The notes under the pieces were generated by a model. It was given only the letters and a program-made list of their open reading frames with translations. It ran no database searches and was not told the DNA's origin. From Allgaiera indica (GTDB lineage: Bacteria > Pseudomonadota > Alphaproteobacteria > Rhodobacterales > Rhodobacteraceae), in the NCBI RefSeq assembly GCF_900106675.1, contig NZ_FNOB01000006.1, positions 124,001 to 188,000 of the forward strand: a DNA stretch of 64,000 bases, written 5' to 3'. Shown here piece by piece: positions 7,494-15,274 of the stretch. Both the position numbers and the translations under genes were made by a program. Each line of letters opens with the position of its first letter. The first letter of the stretch is position 1.

Positions 7494-8815
7494 GCGGCCG
7501 CACCCATATCGCCGGCCAGCATCTCGCGCGCGAGGCCGGCGAGACCGTCAACGCGCAGCCGGACATTCAGGCCGTCCGCGCCGATGTCTACGCGTTCGAC
7601 CAGCAGCGCCACGATGCGCGCCTGCTCGGCGGGGAAAAGTTTGTCCCACAGCGGTTCGAGCTGCTGCAACGCCGCGCGGGCGTCGGCCTCGGTGATGTCG
7701 TCGGCATGGGCGCGGGCGGCCTTCCACGTCCCTGCGACGATCTCTGGCTGGCGGAATACGGCGCGAAGCTGGTCGATCACTGCGGCCTCGATCTCGCCCG
7801 CTGGCACGCGGCCGATGGGGCAGGATCCAGCACCATGCTTCAGCACGGTCTGACTGACATAGTAGCGGTAGAGACGATCCCCCTTCCGGGTATGCGTCGG
7901 TGAGAACGCGGCGCCATCTGGGCCGAACAGTAGCCCCTTCAGCAGCGCGGGCGTGTCGGCGCGTGTGCGGGCGGCGCGCTTCCGGGGGCTCTCCTGCAGG
8001 ATGGCGTGAACCTTGTCCCACATCTCGCGCTCGATGATCGCGTCATGCTCACCGGGATAGCTGTCGCCCTTGTGGACCGCCTCGCCAATGTAGGCGCGGT
8101 TGTTCAGCATCCGATAGATGAACTTCTTGTCGATGCGGTGGCCGCGGCGGGTCGTGACGCCGCGCGCGGCCAGTTCCCGCGCCAGCACGGTGCCCGAGCC
8201 GATCTCGATGAAGCGGGCGAAGACCCAGCGGACATGTGCGGCATCGCCGGGGTTTTCCACCAACTTGCGGTCCTTGACCACATAGCCCAACGGCGGGACG
8301 CCGCCCATCCACATGCCCTTGCGGCGGGAGGCGGCGATCTTGTCGCGAATGCGTTCGCCGGTCACTTCGCGCTCGAACTGGGCGAAGCTGAGCAGAATGT
8401 TCAGCGTCAGCCGTCCCATGGACGTGGTGGTGTTGAAGGACTGGGTTACCGAGACGAAGGTCACCCCGTTCCGGTCAAACACCTCGACAAGTTTGGAAAA
8501 ATCCATCAGCGAGCGCGACAGGCGGTCGATCTTGTAGACCACCACCACGTCGACGAGCCCGTCTTCGATGTCGGCCAGCAGCCGTTTCAGGCCGGGGCGT
8601 TCCAGCGTGCCGCCAGAAACCCCACCGTCGTCATACTGGTCGCGCACCAGCACCCAGCCCTCGGAGCGTTGGCTGGCGATGTAGGCCTCGCAGGCCTCCC
8701 GCTGGGCGTGGAGGCTGTTGAACTCCTGCTCCAGCCCTTCTTCCGAGGATTTTCGGGTATAGACGGCGCAGCGCAGCTTGCGGAGCACCTTCGATTTTTC
8801 CGGTGGCTTCGTCAT
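7490..8815 (-). CDS. Serine recombinase (resolvase/invertase family), phage integrase
   Basis: This site-specific recombinase has 441 residues. The catalytic serine lies in the N-terminal CAVYTRKSSEEGLEQE motif; DDGGVSGG and YKIDRLSRS complete the resolvase domain. A recombinase domain (VPPLGYVV to YRMLNNRAYIGE) and a zinc-ribbon-like region with LFGPDGAAF follow. The start at 8815 was chosen because its ATG overlaps the stop of the DUF2924 gene and gives the normal N-terminus; the frame stays open upstream but codes for nothing recognisable. It probably drove integration of prophage A. A close paralogue lies at 36942. Confidence 0.92.
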   Translation of the reverse strand: MTKPPEKSKVLRKLRCAVYTRKSSEEGLEQEFNSLHAQREACEAYIASQRSEGWVLVRDQYDDGGVSGGTLERPGLKRLLADIEDGLVDVVVVYKIDRLSRSLMDFSKLVEVFDRNGVTFVSVTQSFNTTTSMGRLTLNILLSFAQFEREVTGERIRDKIAASRRKGMWMGGVPPLGYVVKDRKLVENPGDAAHVRWVFARFIEIGSGTVLARELAARGVTTRRGHRIDKKFIYRMLNNRAYIGEAVHKGDSYPGEHDAIIEREMWDKVHAILQESPRKRAARTRADTPALLKGLLFGPDGAAFSPTHTRKGDRLYRYYVSQTVLKHGAGSCPIGRVPAGEIEAAVIDQLRAVFRQPEIVAGTWKAARAHADDITEADARAALQQLEPLWDKLFPAEQARIVALLVERVDIGADGLNVRLRVDGLAGLAREMLAGDMGAAA

Positions 8816-9258
8816 GTCCGCCCCCTGTGGTTTTTCAGCCCGAAGAACACCCAGCCGTTCCAGCGCGTGCCGGTGATGGCCCGGGCGATCGCGGACAGCG
8901 ACTTGTACGGCCGCCCCTGCCATTCGAACCCGTTCTGCAAGACGGTCACGACCTGCTCGACGCCTTGATACTCGCGGAGCAGCCTTGTCCCGGCGATCGG
9001 CATCATGTCGGCGCGGATGCGGCTCTTCTTCCGGTCGCCGCCGTCCAGGTCTTCGCCCAGCCGTTCGAGCCGCCGGATCGTCTCGGGCTTCAGCCCGCCA
9101 TAGGCCAGTTCCTGGATACGATAGGCTAGGCGGCTTTCCAGATATCGCCGGTTGAACGGCGGTGGCGCGCTGTCGAAGAGCTCGCGCCACTGCTGCTTCA
9201 GGTCGGGCGTCGGGGTCGTCTTCAACGCGGCCAGGCGCGCGGGGATCGGGTCGGTCAT
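8812..9258 (-). CDS. DUF2924 protein, partner of the recombinase
   Basis: This protein of 148 residues begins MTDPIPARLAALK and ends WNGWVFFGLK, typical of the DUF2924 family found beside phage serine recombinases. The middle is basic (GGDRKKSRIRAD), which fits DNA binding. It overlaps both neighbours by 4 nt (ATGA). The family function is not established; a role as recombination directionality or accessory factor is inferred from invariant linkage to the recombinase. The paralogue at 38246 is close to identical over long stretches. Confidence 0.85.
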   Translation of the reverse strand: MTDPIPARLAALKTTPTPDLKQQWRELFDSAPPPFNRRYLESRLAYRIQELAYGGLKPETIRRLERLGEDLDGGDRKKSRIRADMMPIAGTRLLREYQGVEQVVTVLQNGFEWQGRPYKSLSAIARAITGTRWNGWVFFGLKNHRGRT

Positions 9259-9425
9259 GCAACTCTCCGTTTTGGGGTGGTTGCATGACCGCTCTGGTCG
9301 GGCGGAAAGTGAAGCGAAGTTTCTCCATCCACAGCAGATACTTCTGCCGCGTCTCTCATCTTCAATCGGCACAGGCCACGGGCGAGAATGGCGCAAAGCT
9401 CGGCGCGGCGTTCGAGCGGCTTCAT
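9255..9425 (-). CDS. Small protein heading the recombinase cassette
   Basis: This protein of 56 residues begins MKPLERRAELCAILARGL and overlaps the DUF2924 start by 4 nt. A 67-residue counterpart with the same RRAELC core and a similar C-terminus (DQSG...RR) lies at 38692. Conservation of both sequence and place in the two cassettes indicates that it is a real gene. Its function is unknown. Confidence 0.7.
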   Translation of the reverse strand: MKPLERRAELCAILARGLCRLKMRDAAEVSAVDGETSLHFPPDQSGHATTPKRRVA

Positions 9426-9445
9426 AAGGGCTGCAGGATAGGGGT

Positions 9446-11770
9446 TCACGCCTCGGGCTCCCCGGTCATCCGGACAGAAATGCCCTGCCAACGTCGTGCA
9501 CCGGGGCTGCGGGCCGGACGAAACCCTCGCTGCCGCATCGCTTCGCCTAGCGACTTCTGTGAACCTCTGGGAATGCCGTTCCGGTCGGCGAAGCTGGACC
9601 AACTGCCGAAGAGATCAGCCGCGGTGGCTCGTTGGGAGGGGCCAGTGATGCACTGCTCTGCAATCCACTGCCCGAAGAGATCCTCGTCCGCAAAATACTC
9701 TTCTACTGCTTCCAGAATCGTGGCCGGCGGCGCGAGTCCGATCCGCTGCCATTCGGTACAGCCCTTGAGCATCCAGCCGAGAATGCCGTCGCGTTCTGCG
9801 GTGAGAGCGTCTTCGATGGATGCGTCACGTCCTTGATCCGTGAACGTCACGGTGAAGGGCACGAGGTGCAGCCGCCGCCGCATCGCTTCGCCGACACCGT
9901 TCAATCGTGGGCGATGGTTTCCTGAGATGATCAGCTTGAACGAGGGGGCGAATTCGAAGAAGTCGCGGTGCATGAACCGCGCCTTGATCGGATCGCCACC
10001 GGTGATCGTCTTGATGCGGGTCTCGGCCCAGGCGCGTCCTTCTTCGGTCTCCGTGACAGTCACCAGGCGTGCGCCGCGCAGTCCTGCGAGGTCAGTTGGA
10101 TGCCGTTCTCCTGAGGCCGCCATGAAGGTGTCGAGTGGCGCTGTGGTGGCATAGCTGCCCATGACGGCCAACAGCGTCTTCAGGAGTACGGATTTGCCGT
10201 TGCCGCCAGCGCCATGCAGGAAGAAGAACACCTGTTCCCGCATTGCCCCTGTCAGGCAATAACCGCTCAGCCGCGCCAGATAGGCGGCAAGTTCGTGGTC
10301 GCCACCGGTGATCTCGTCGATGAACCTCTCCCAGCGCGGGCAGCTGGAACCCGGGGATGCGATTGTGATCTGGGTGAGCATCCGCGCCGGATCGTGGGGA
10401 AGCACTTCCCCCGTCGCGAGGTCCACGATTCCATCGGGCGTATTGAGAAGCATCGGTGCCTGGTCCCAGGCGTCGCTGCTGGTGGCCGTCTGGGGATCCG
10501 TTGCGGCGATGCGGAGCACTGCGGCGATGGTCTTATCGGAGGCGATGCGGCGCGCCTCAGAGGGTTTGTCGTGGCCCACTACAGCGGCCCGGCAAACCTG
10601 CCGAACCGCTTCGCGAACCGCGCCAAGCTCGTCTTTCGCCCAGTACGTACCGTCCCAATACATCCAGGTGCCCCAAATCGCGACGTGGCGCCAGACTTGC
10701 CCGACGGTCGCAACGAAGCTGGCGGCAAGAGCATCCTCGCTCAGCTCAGGTATCGGCAGAACAAGGGCGTTCTTGGCCAGAGCGGCGGGGATTGGCCCGG
10801 TGCTCCTTGTGTCGCGCTGGAGGAGAGCGTCGAATTCCTGGCGGAGACGGTCGTCGGGCCAAGGCGGCGCAATCACGGCGGCATTGTGGTTCTGGACGGC
10901 GTCCCAGGCCTCGTCGAGAGTTATCTGCCCCGATCGCGCCTGCCGGATCCAGTGCCCGATGACCCTCGAGAGCGCGTCAAAACGCGTGGTCCCGTCGGAA
11001 CCCCCTTCCCGGATCACGCGAGTCATCAATTGGCGTGCCGTTGGGCCCGGCTTTGCCGTGGGTGTCGATGCGGGGATTATCGCCTGCCCGGGGAGAACCG
11101 GCATTCTTGCCACCGCCTCCGCAAACTCGTCGAGGTCGTACTTTTGTGCAGAGCGGCCGACGATGCGCACGATCGCGCGGCGGCCCTGTTTGCCATGGAT
11201 CGAGCCGGGCACGCGGATTGGCTGATGGGCGCTGCCGAAGGAGGGATCACCTCCGGCCTTCAGAGCAAGGACTTTGCGCAACCGACAGATGCGGCCAATG
11301 TCGTCACCCCGACCAGCTTCGGTCAGGCACCAGTAGATGTGAAGCTTGTCGGCGCCGTCGCTGGTCTTGCCGCCGGACGCAACCTCGAGCGTTGCCACGC
11401 CAAGATGCTCCACCAGATGGGCGCGCTTGGCCTCAATGTCGCCTTCGTCCAGATCGACGAGAATGACCGCCATCTCGCAAACTTCGCGCGCCTTTGCACT
11501 GCCTGGCTGAGCCACCGTCCCAGGCACGATGAAGATGCCGCGTCCCTCGCGCGCCGCGCGTTCGGCCTCAAGCACGATTGTGCCCGCCAGGTACTGGCCG
11601 ACCGGAGGATACTTGCTCCAAGGCTTGCCAGCCTGCGTACCTTTCTCGGTCAGCAGGCGGACCGGAACGAAGCCATGAGTGTCGCCAAAGACGAGGTCGA
11701 GGAAGTCGGCGATCGCAGTTGCATCGGGAGAAAATTGGTCGGGATGTGGGGGCGTGCGAGAAGCGTTCAT
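9446..11770 (-). CDS. P4-type primase-helicase (replication protein)
   Basis: This protein of 774 residues has an N-terminal primase-polymerase-like region (VILVDLDEGD, then SAHQPIRVPGS), a D5-type N-terminal region (LLNTPDGIVDL), and an SF3-type helicase with Walker A GAGGNGKS and ISGNHRPRL. Such proteins start replication of phages and plasmids. The ATG at 11770 was chosen because it overlaps the stop of the upstream HTH gene by 4 nt. The protein is homologous along its length to the prophage B protein at 46742. It appears intact although prophage A is otherwise decayed. Confidence 0.9.
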   Translation of the reverse strand: MNASRTPPHPDQFSPDATAIADFLDLVFGDTHGFVPVRLLTEKGTQAGKPWSKYPPVGQYLAGTIVLEAERAAREGRGIFIVPGTVAQPGSAKAREVCEMAVILVDLDEGDIEAKRAHLVEHLGVATLEVASGGKTSDGADKLHIYWCLTEAGRGDDIGRICRLRKVLALKAGGDPSFGSAHQPIRVPGSIHGKQGRRAIVRIVGRSAQKYDLDEFAEAVARMPVLPGQAIIPASTPTAKPGPTARQLMTRVIREGGSDGTTRFDALSRVIGHWIRQARSGQITLDEAWDAVQNHNAAVIAPPWPDDRLRQEFDALLQRDTRSTGPIPAALAKNALVLPIPELSEDALAASFVATVGQVWRHVAIWGTWMYWDGTYWAKDELGAVREAVRQVCRAAVVGHDKPSEARRIASDKTIAAVLRIAATDPQTATSSDAWDQAPMLLNTPDGIVDLATGEVLPHDPARMLTQITIASPGSSCPRWERFIDEITGGDHELAAYLARLSGYCLTGAMREQVFFFLHGAGGNGKSVLLKTLLAVMGSYATTAPLDTFMAASGERHPTDLAGLRGARLVTVTETEEGRAWAETRIKTITGGDPIKARFMHRDFFEFAPSFKLIISGNHRPRLNGVGEAMRRRLHLVPFTVTFTDQGRDASIEDALTAERDGILGWMLKGCTEWQRIGLAPPATILEAVEEYFADEDLFGQWIAEQCITGPSQRATAADLFGSWSSFADRNGIPRGSQKSLGEAMRQRGFRPARSPGARRWQGISVRMTGEPEA

Positions 11771-11994
11771 GCTGGTTCTCCCCCAATCCGGCGGGACGCA
11801 TCCTCGAAGGCGATGATGTCGTTGGAGCGGTAGAAGACACTGCCGCCGATCTGCAGGTAGGCAGGGCCGGTGCCCGCCCGACGCCACCTTTGCAAGGTAC
11901 GGACGGATTTGTTCCAGCGTTTTGCGACGATGTGTTCGGGTAAAATCGGGCCGTCCCGATGTCCCGCACCCTCCTGGTCACATTGATGTTGCAT
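11767..11994 (-). CDS. Excisionase/AlpA-like helix-turn-helix protein
   Basis: This protein of 75 residues has the pattern HIVAKRWNKSVRTLQRWR followed by GPAYLQIGGSVFYRSNDIIAFE, the winged MerR-like HTH of phage excisionases and AlpA regulators. Its stop overlaps the primase-helicase start by 4 nt. It may act as excision factor or regulate early transcription. The 220-bp region upstream carries repeated GTGAC boxes that could be its binding sites. Confidence 0.8.
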   Translation of the reverse strand: MQHQCDQEGAGHRDGPILPEHIVAKRWNKSVRTLQRWRRAGTGPAYLQIGGSVFYRSNDIIAFEDASRRIGGEPA

Positions 11995-12065
11995 GCCTGA
12001 TCTCCTGCGGCACCAAAATCGGCACCTAACTCATACATAATGACGTGAAATCAGTGTGTTACGCG

Positions 12066-12186
12066 AGGATCGTGGCGTGACGCCTCCCGTCGCGCTCCGT
12101 GACATTTTGGCGGGAAAAATGCAGGAAATACCGTGCGTCAAGCGTTGCTGCGTGACACGAACGCGCTGCTCCGTGACATTCTTGGA
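12066..12186. repeat. Repeated GTGAC boxes (possible operator or iterons)
   Basis: The motif CGTGAC recurs four times, near 12074, 12101, 12151 and 12173. The boxes form two larger units with about 72-bp spacing, each made of GCGTGAC, then CGCGCT, then CTCCGTGACATT. The repeats lie between the excisionase-like gene and the QueC-like gene, so they may bind the HTH protein or serve as replication iterons. Pattern and positions are read directly; function is inference. Confidence 0.5.
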
Positions 12187-12216
12187 GAATCGGTCATCGT
12201 CGGGCGATTGCGTTTG

Positions 12217-14109
12217 CTACTTCGATTGGTCCCGATCCACGATCTTGCAGGTCGGATCGAGTCGGTAGCCGCGCTGCGGCTTGTTCTCGATTAGCAGATC
12301 CCGTGGCGGGTCATGCCCCTCAATTGCACGGTAGAATTCCGCCAGCGCGTCCCGGCAACGCTGCACGCATTTGCGCACAGCAGCTTTGCTGACATGAACG
12401 GGAAGGAACAGGGACATTGCCGGAACGAAGGTGTGGTTGTCGGAGTTCAGCCCTTTCTTCTGGTCCTCTTCGTAAGCCGGGCGCAGCAGGTGGGCGGCGC
12501 TGGCGGACCGCCCGCGTACCTCGCCGAGGCCTCTGACTGTGATGAGGTCATCCTTACCGTCATTGTGAAACGCAACCTGCAGGGGAAAGATGCCCGTATC
12601 GCGCGTGCCCGCGTCGAGGGTAGGCGCGGCGACAGAGGGCTCTGCAGAAACATACCTGCCACGCGCGAGGCGGGGCAGGCTTGGCGTTCCTGGCGGATCA
12701 TTGAGATAAAGGCGCAGAAGGGAAGTCACAGGCAAACTTCGAGAGACAAGGTCGGGCGCATATTTGGCGACGGCGTCTTCGAGGGCCTTTTTGACAGTGT
12801 TCGAATGGCGCTGGTGCAGGGCAATGATCCGCTGCAAGGCGTCGGTTCCGGAAAGGTTTGGGAGGCCTTCGACGATCCGTAGCAACTCGCTGCCGAAGCG
12901 ATCCATCCAGTCTCGCTGGCTGAGGTCTGCCAGCCGACAGGCATGTGCTATCCAATCGAGCGCAATGGTGCGCGATCGCCCTGCATCGCGCGCGCCGCTG
13001 ATGACGTCGGTGAGGTACATATCGTCCGGTTCGTGAACGTGCAGACCGGTGGCCAGCATGGCAAAGCGCCGGTCGAGACATTGCGAGCAGGCTCCGCAGT
13101 GGGTGTGCAGTACCGATTGATCGCGGACCTGAGTGCAACTTATCGATGTCTTGATCAGATCGGCCCCGCCATTCTCGGTAAGACGCGTGATCACCTCCGC
13201 CTTGGTCAACCAGGCAAAGCGGTTCTCTATCGGGATGGGCGAGCCACCCAAGGTGTCGAGAAAGGCCCCGAGTTTGACGAGCGACAGAGGATGCGTGGTG
13301 CGGGTGGCCATGGTGCCGATCACCTGAGTACTGATCGGGAGGTTATGACTGACGATCCCGTTTTCGTAGAAGGCGATCCGTTTTGCGCCCAGCATGCGGG
13401 CCACCACATAGGCGAGCGATGCGAAGAGAAAGGATCGGGATCTTTGTGTGGTTTCTGCGGCCTCAGAACCCTTGCGTGTGGCGCGGATGGGGATGTGCAG
13501 GATGCGACCAGGAAAGCGCTTCTTCAACGCTTCTATGAGGAGTTTCTGATGCTTTATGATCTTGTTCGCCGAGAGGTGCGTGACGAGGGCGATGCGCCCT
13601 GGCCCTTGGGTCAATCGCTCTACCGCGCCGGAGAGCGAGTCGAGCCCCCCAGAAAACAGGAGGACATCCTCGATCTGACCACTATGCGCGGAATCCCCCG
13701 CAAAGTCGAAATACTGCTGCGGGCCAATGCTTTGGCGCCCTTTGTGAAACTCGAACGCCACCTCGTCGTCGGTCAGAAACTCGACGGCGTCGACAAGAGC
13801 CGCCGTGACTTCGGGACGATTCCAGATATCGGGGCTGCGCACAGGGATGCTGAAGGTCATTCGCCGCCGCCACCCCGCGCCGAACTCGGGCCGGGTCGCG
13901 CCACCGCGCGGAACGGAACTGTCGGCGGCGAAGACCGACGCAGCAACATCAAGAAGGTCGAGGAGAAGCTCGTTGGCGGGCACCAGCAATTGATGCTCGA
14001 TTGGGTCTGTCTGCAGGTCGAACGTGGGGTTTGCGCCATTGATCCGGATGACCATGTCCCGCACGCGGTCTTGTGACCCAGTCTCGACCCGAACCAATGT
14101 CTCAGTCAT
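12217..14109 (-). CDS. QueC-like PP-loop enzyme with C-terminal winged-helix-like tail
   Basis: This protein of 630 residues has the PP-loop nucleotide-binding motif SGGLDS at 153-158 and a QueC-type zinc site Cys325, Cys338, Cys341, Cys344 (HCGACSQC). An N-terminal extension of about 150 residues precedes this core. The C-terminal 70 residues end with a GYRLDP segment that resembles the wing of OmpR-type DNA-binding domains. True QueC makes preQ0 and is about 230 residues, so this is not housekeeping QueC. QueC-like proteins occur in the Qat and type IV CBASS anti-phage systems. It overlaps the upstream gene by 8 nt, which indicates coupled translation, and sits inside a prophage as cargo. 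Confidence 0.75.
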   Translation of the reverse strand: MTETLVRVETGSQDRVRDMVIRINGANPTFDLQTDPIEHQLLVPANELLLDLLDVAASVFAADSSVPRGGATRPEFGAGWRRRMTFSIPVRSPDIWNRPEVTAALVDAVEFLTDDEVAFEFHKGRQSIGPQQYFDFAGDSAHSGQIEDVLLFSGGLDSLSGAVERLTQGPGRIALVTHLSANKIIKHQKLLIEALKKRFPGRILHIPIRATRKGSEAAETTQRSRSFLFASLAYVVARMLGAKRIAFYENGIVSHNLPISTQVIGTMATRTTHPLSLVKLGAFLDTLGGSPIPIENRFAWLTKAEVITRLTENGGADLIKTSISCTQVRDQSVLHTHCGACSQCLDRRFAMLATGLHVHEPDDMYLTDVISGARDAGRSRTIALDWIAHACRLADLSQRDWMDRFGSELLRIVEGLPNLSGTDALQRIIALHQRHSNTVKKALEDAVAKYAPDLVSRSLPVTSLLRLYLNDPPGTPSLPRLARGRYVSAEPSVAAPTLDAGTRDTGIFPLQVAFHNDGKDDLITVRGLGEVRGRSASAAHLLRPAYEEDQKKGLNSDNHTFVPAMSLFLPVHVSKAAVRKCVQRCRDALAEFYRAIEGHDPPRDLLIENKPQRGYRLDPTCKIVDRDQSK

Positions 14110-14884
14110 CGGCACCCCGTTTGTGGCGGAGTTCTTCGGAAATCTTCTTGAAGGCCACGGCGCCAAACACCGTCGCCTGCTGCGTTGAGATGGCGCCGTC
14201 CCGATAGACGGTCTTGCCGTACCATCCGCCGGCAAACTCCCGAATGATGCGGGTGGCCTCAAAACAATACTGGGTCAGGGCGGCGTCGAAGCCCGAGCGA
14301 GCTTCCATGCTCCGAAAGCGCAGGCCGTCTCCGACATGTGCAGAGAGGGTCCGGTCGAGCCAAGAGTGCAATGTGTCAGACAGTAGCCGCGTGTAAAAGC
14401 TACGCGCAAGAGAAGAAAACCGTGCGGATTGCGCAAAGCCGCGCGCAGCATCCCGAACATCGCTAGGTGTTGCTTCGAACAGGCTCGGCATGGCGTCCGT
14501 CATTGCGCTCGAGAGGGTCGAGAGCAGCGCCTTGCGTGCGAGTTCCCCGAAATCGCTGCGGTGCCCGAGGCTGCGCGCGACAAGATCAAGGTGCCGCCCC
14601 GTGGCAGAGAGGATTTGCAGGAGGTCCGGCGACGAGGCGACAGCAATATCAAGATCGCGCAAACCTTGGCCGAAGTCTGGCGATCGGGCCGCTTGCGGGA
14701 TCATGGCGAGCAGGCGAACGCATTCGACGAAGAGCGGATCGTGTGCGGCTCGATCCAGGTCACGCTCGGCGGCAAGCGCGCTGGCTTGCAGAACCTCTTC
14801 ATCCGGAAGGCCGTCTTCCAGAAGTGCCACGACCTCGCGCCACTTCTTCGAACTGGGCAGAACGCCAAGATGAATATGGCCCAT
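14102..14884 (-). CDS. Partner protein of the QueC-like enzyme, N-terminus Met-Gly
   Basis: This protein of 260 residues begins MGHIHLGVLPSSKKW and is mostly helical by composition. It has no catalytic motif that I recognise and no membrane segment. It is the first gene of a two-gene unit; its stop overlaps the QueC-like start by 8 nt. In QueC-like defence systems the enzyme acts on a partner protein with a processed N-terminal glycine, so the Met-Gly start is suggestive. It occupies the place QatB has in Qat operons, but I cannot confirm homology by eye and no QatA or QatD is present. Confidence 0.6.
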   Translation of the reverse strand: MGHIHLGVLPSSKKWREVVALLEDGLPDEEVLQASALAAERDLDRAAHDPLFVECVRLLAMIPQAARSPDFGQGLRDLDIAVASSPDLLQILSATGRHLDLVARSLGHRSDFGELARKALLSTLSSAMTDAMPSLFEATPSDVRDAARGFAQSARFSSLARSFYTRLLSDTLHSWLDRTLSAHVGDGLRFRSMEARSGFDAALTQYCFEATRIIREFAGGWYGKTVYRDGAISTQQATVFGAVAFKKISEELRHKRGADD

Positions 14885-15000
14885 TGGTTCTGGTTCCCTA
14901 GCGCGTAAGGGATTTCAACCCTGCGGTGAGCGTATTGTCAATTCAAAGATGGCATGGGTGGTTCGGCCGCGGCGGAGGTCTTCGGTACCTCATGATCACA

Positions 15001-15082
15001 TGACGGATGTGACAGTAGGATTGGTAATTGTTTCCACGTGCGCGCGTGAGACAGAAACCCTTTTCTTCTGTCATATCCGTCA
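15001..15082. promoter_or_regulatory. Inverted repeat flanking a GC-alternating core, prophage A copy
   Basis: TGACGGATGTGACAG (15001-15015) and CTGTCATATCCGTCA (15068-15082) are inverted copies with one mismatch. Between them lies GTGCGCGCGTGAG (15038-15050). The same three-part layout occurs at 49128-49221 in prophage B. The element lies in the divergent region between the Met-Gly gene and the methyltransferase. It could be a replication origin or a shared operator. Confidence 0.55.
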
Positions 15083-15186
15083 TACGCAATTACACCTCGG
15101 ACTCTTGCGCGTTGGGAAGAGCGATGGCGCGAATGCTTTTGGCGTGGCATGACGCACAATGTCGAGAAATGTCAAATAATGTCATT

Positions 15187-15215
15187 TTTACAATAGTTTA
15201 CGCCTTTGATATACT
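15187..15215 (+). promoter_or_regulatory. Sigma-70-type promoter for the methyltransferase operon
   Basis: TTTACA (15187-15192) and TATACT (15210-15215) are separated by 17 bp, close to consensus for a housekeeping promoter. Transcription would start near 15222, leaving a leader of about 50 nt before the ATG at 15275. Confidence 0.65.
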
Positions 15216-15274
15216 GCCCCTAAGGCATCCGTCCCCGCGATTTTGTCTAGCCGGGGGTCAGCAGGGGATCAGGC

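Noticed and set aside
9255-9602. Longer version of the small cassette protein starting at 9602
   Set aside because: The extra part is antisense to the C-terminus of the primase region and is absent from the paralogue; the ATG at 9425 gives the shared N-terminus.
10214-11833. A 539-codon plus-strand open frame opposite the primase-helicase
   Set aside because: It is the antisense shadow of the conserved primase-helicase gene and has no recognisable domain or ribosome binding site.
12217-14109. Housekeeping queC for queuosine synthesis
   Set aside because: It is almost three times too long, lacks queD/queE neighbours, and lies in a prophage beside a partner gene.
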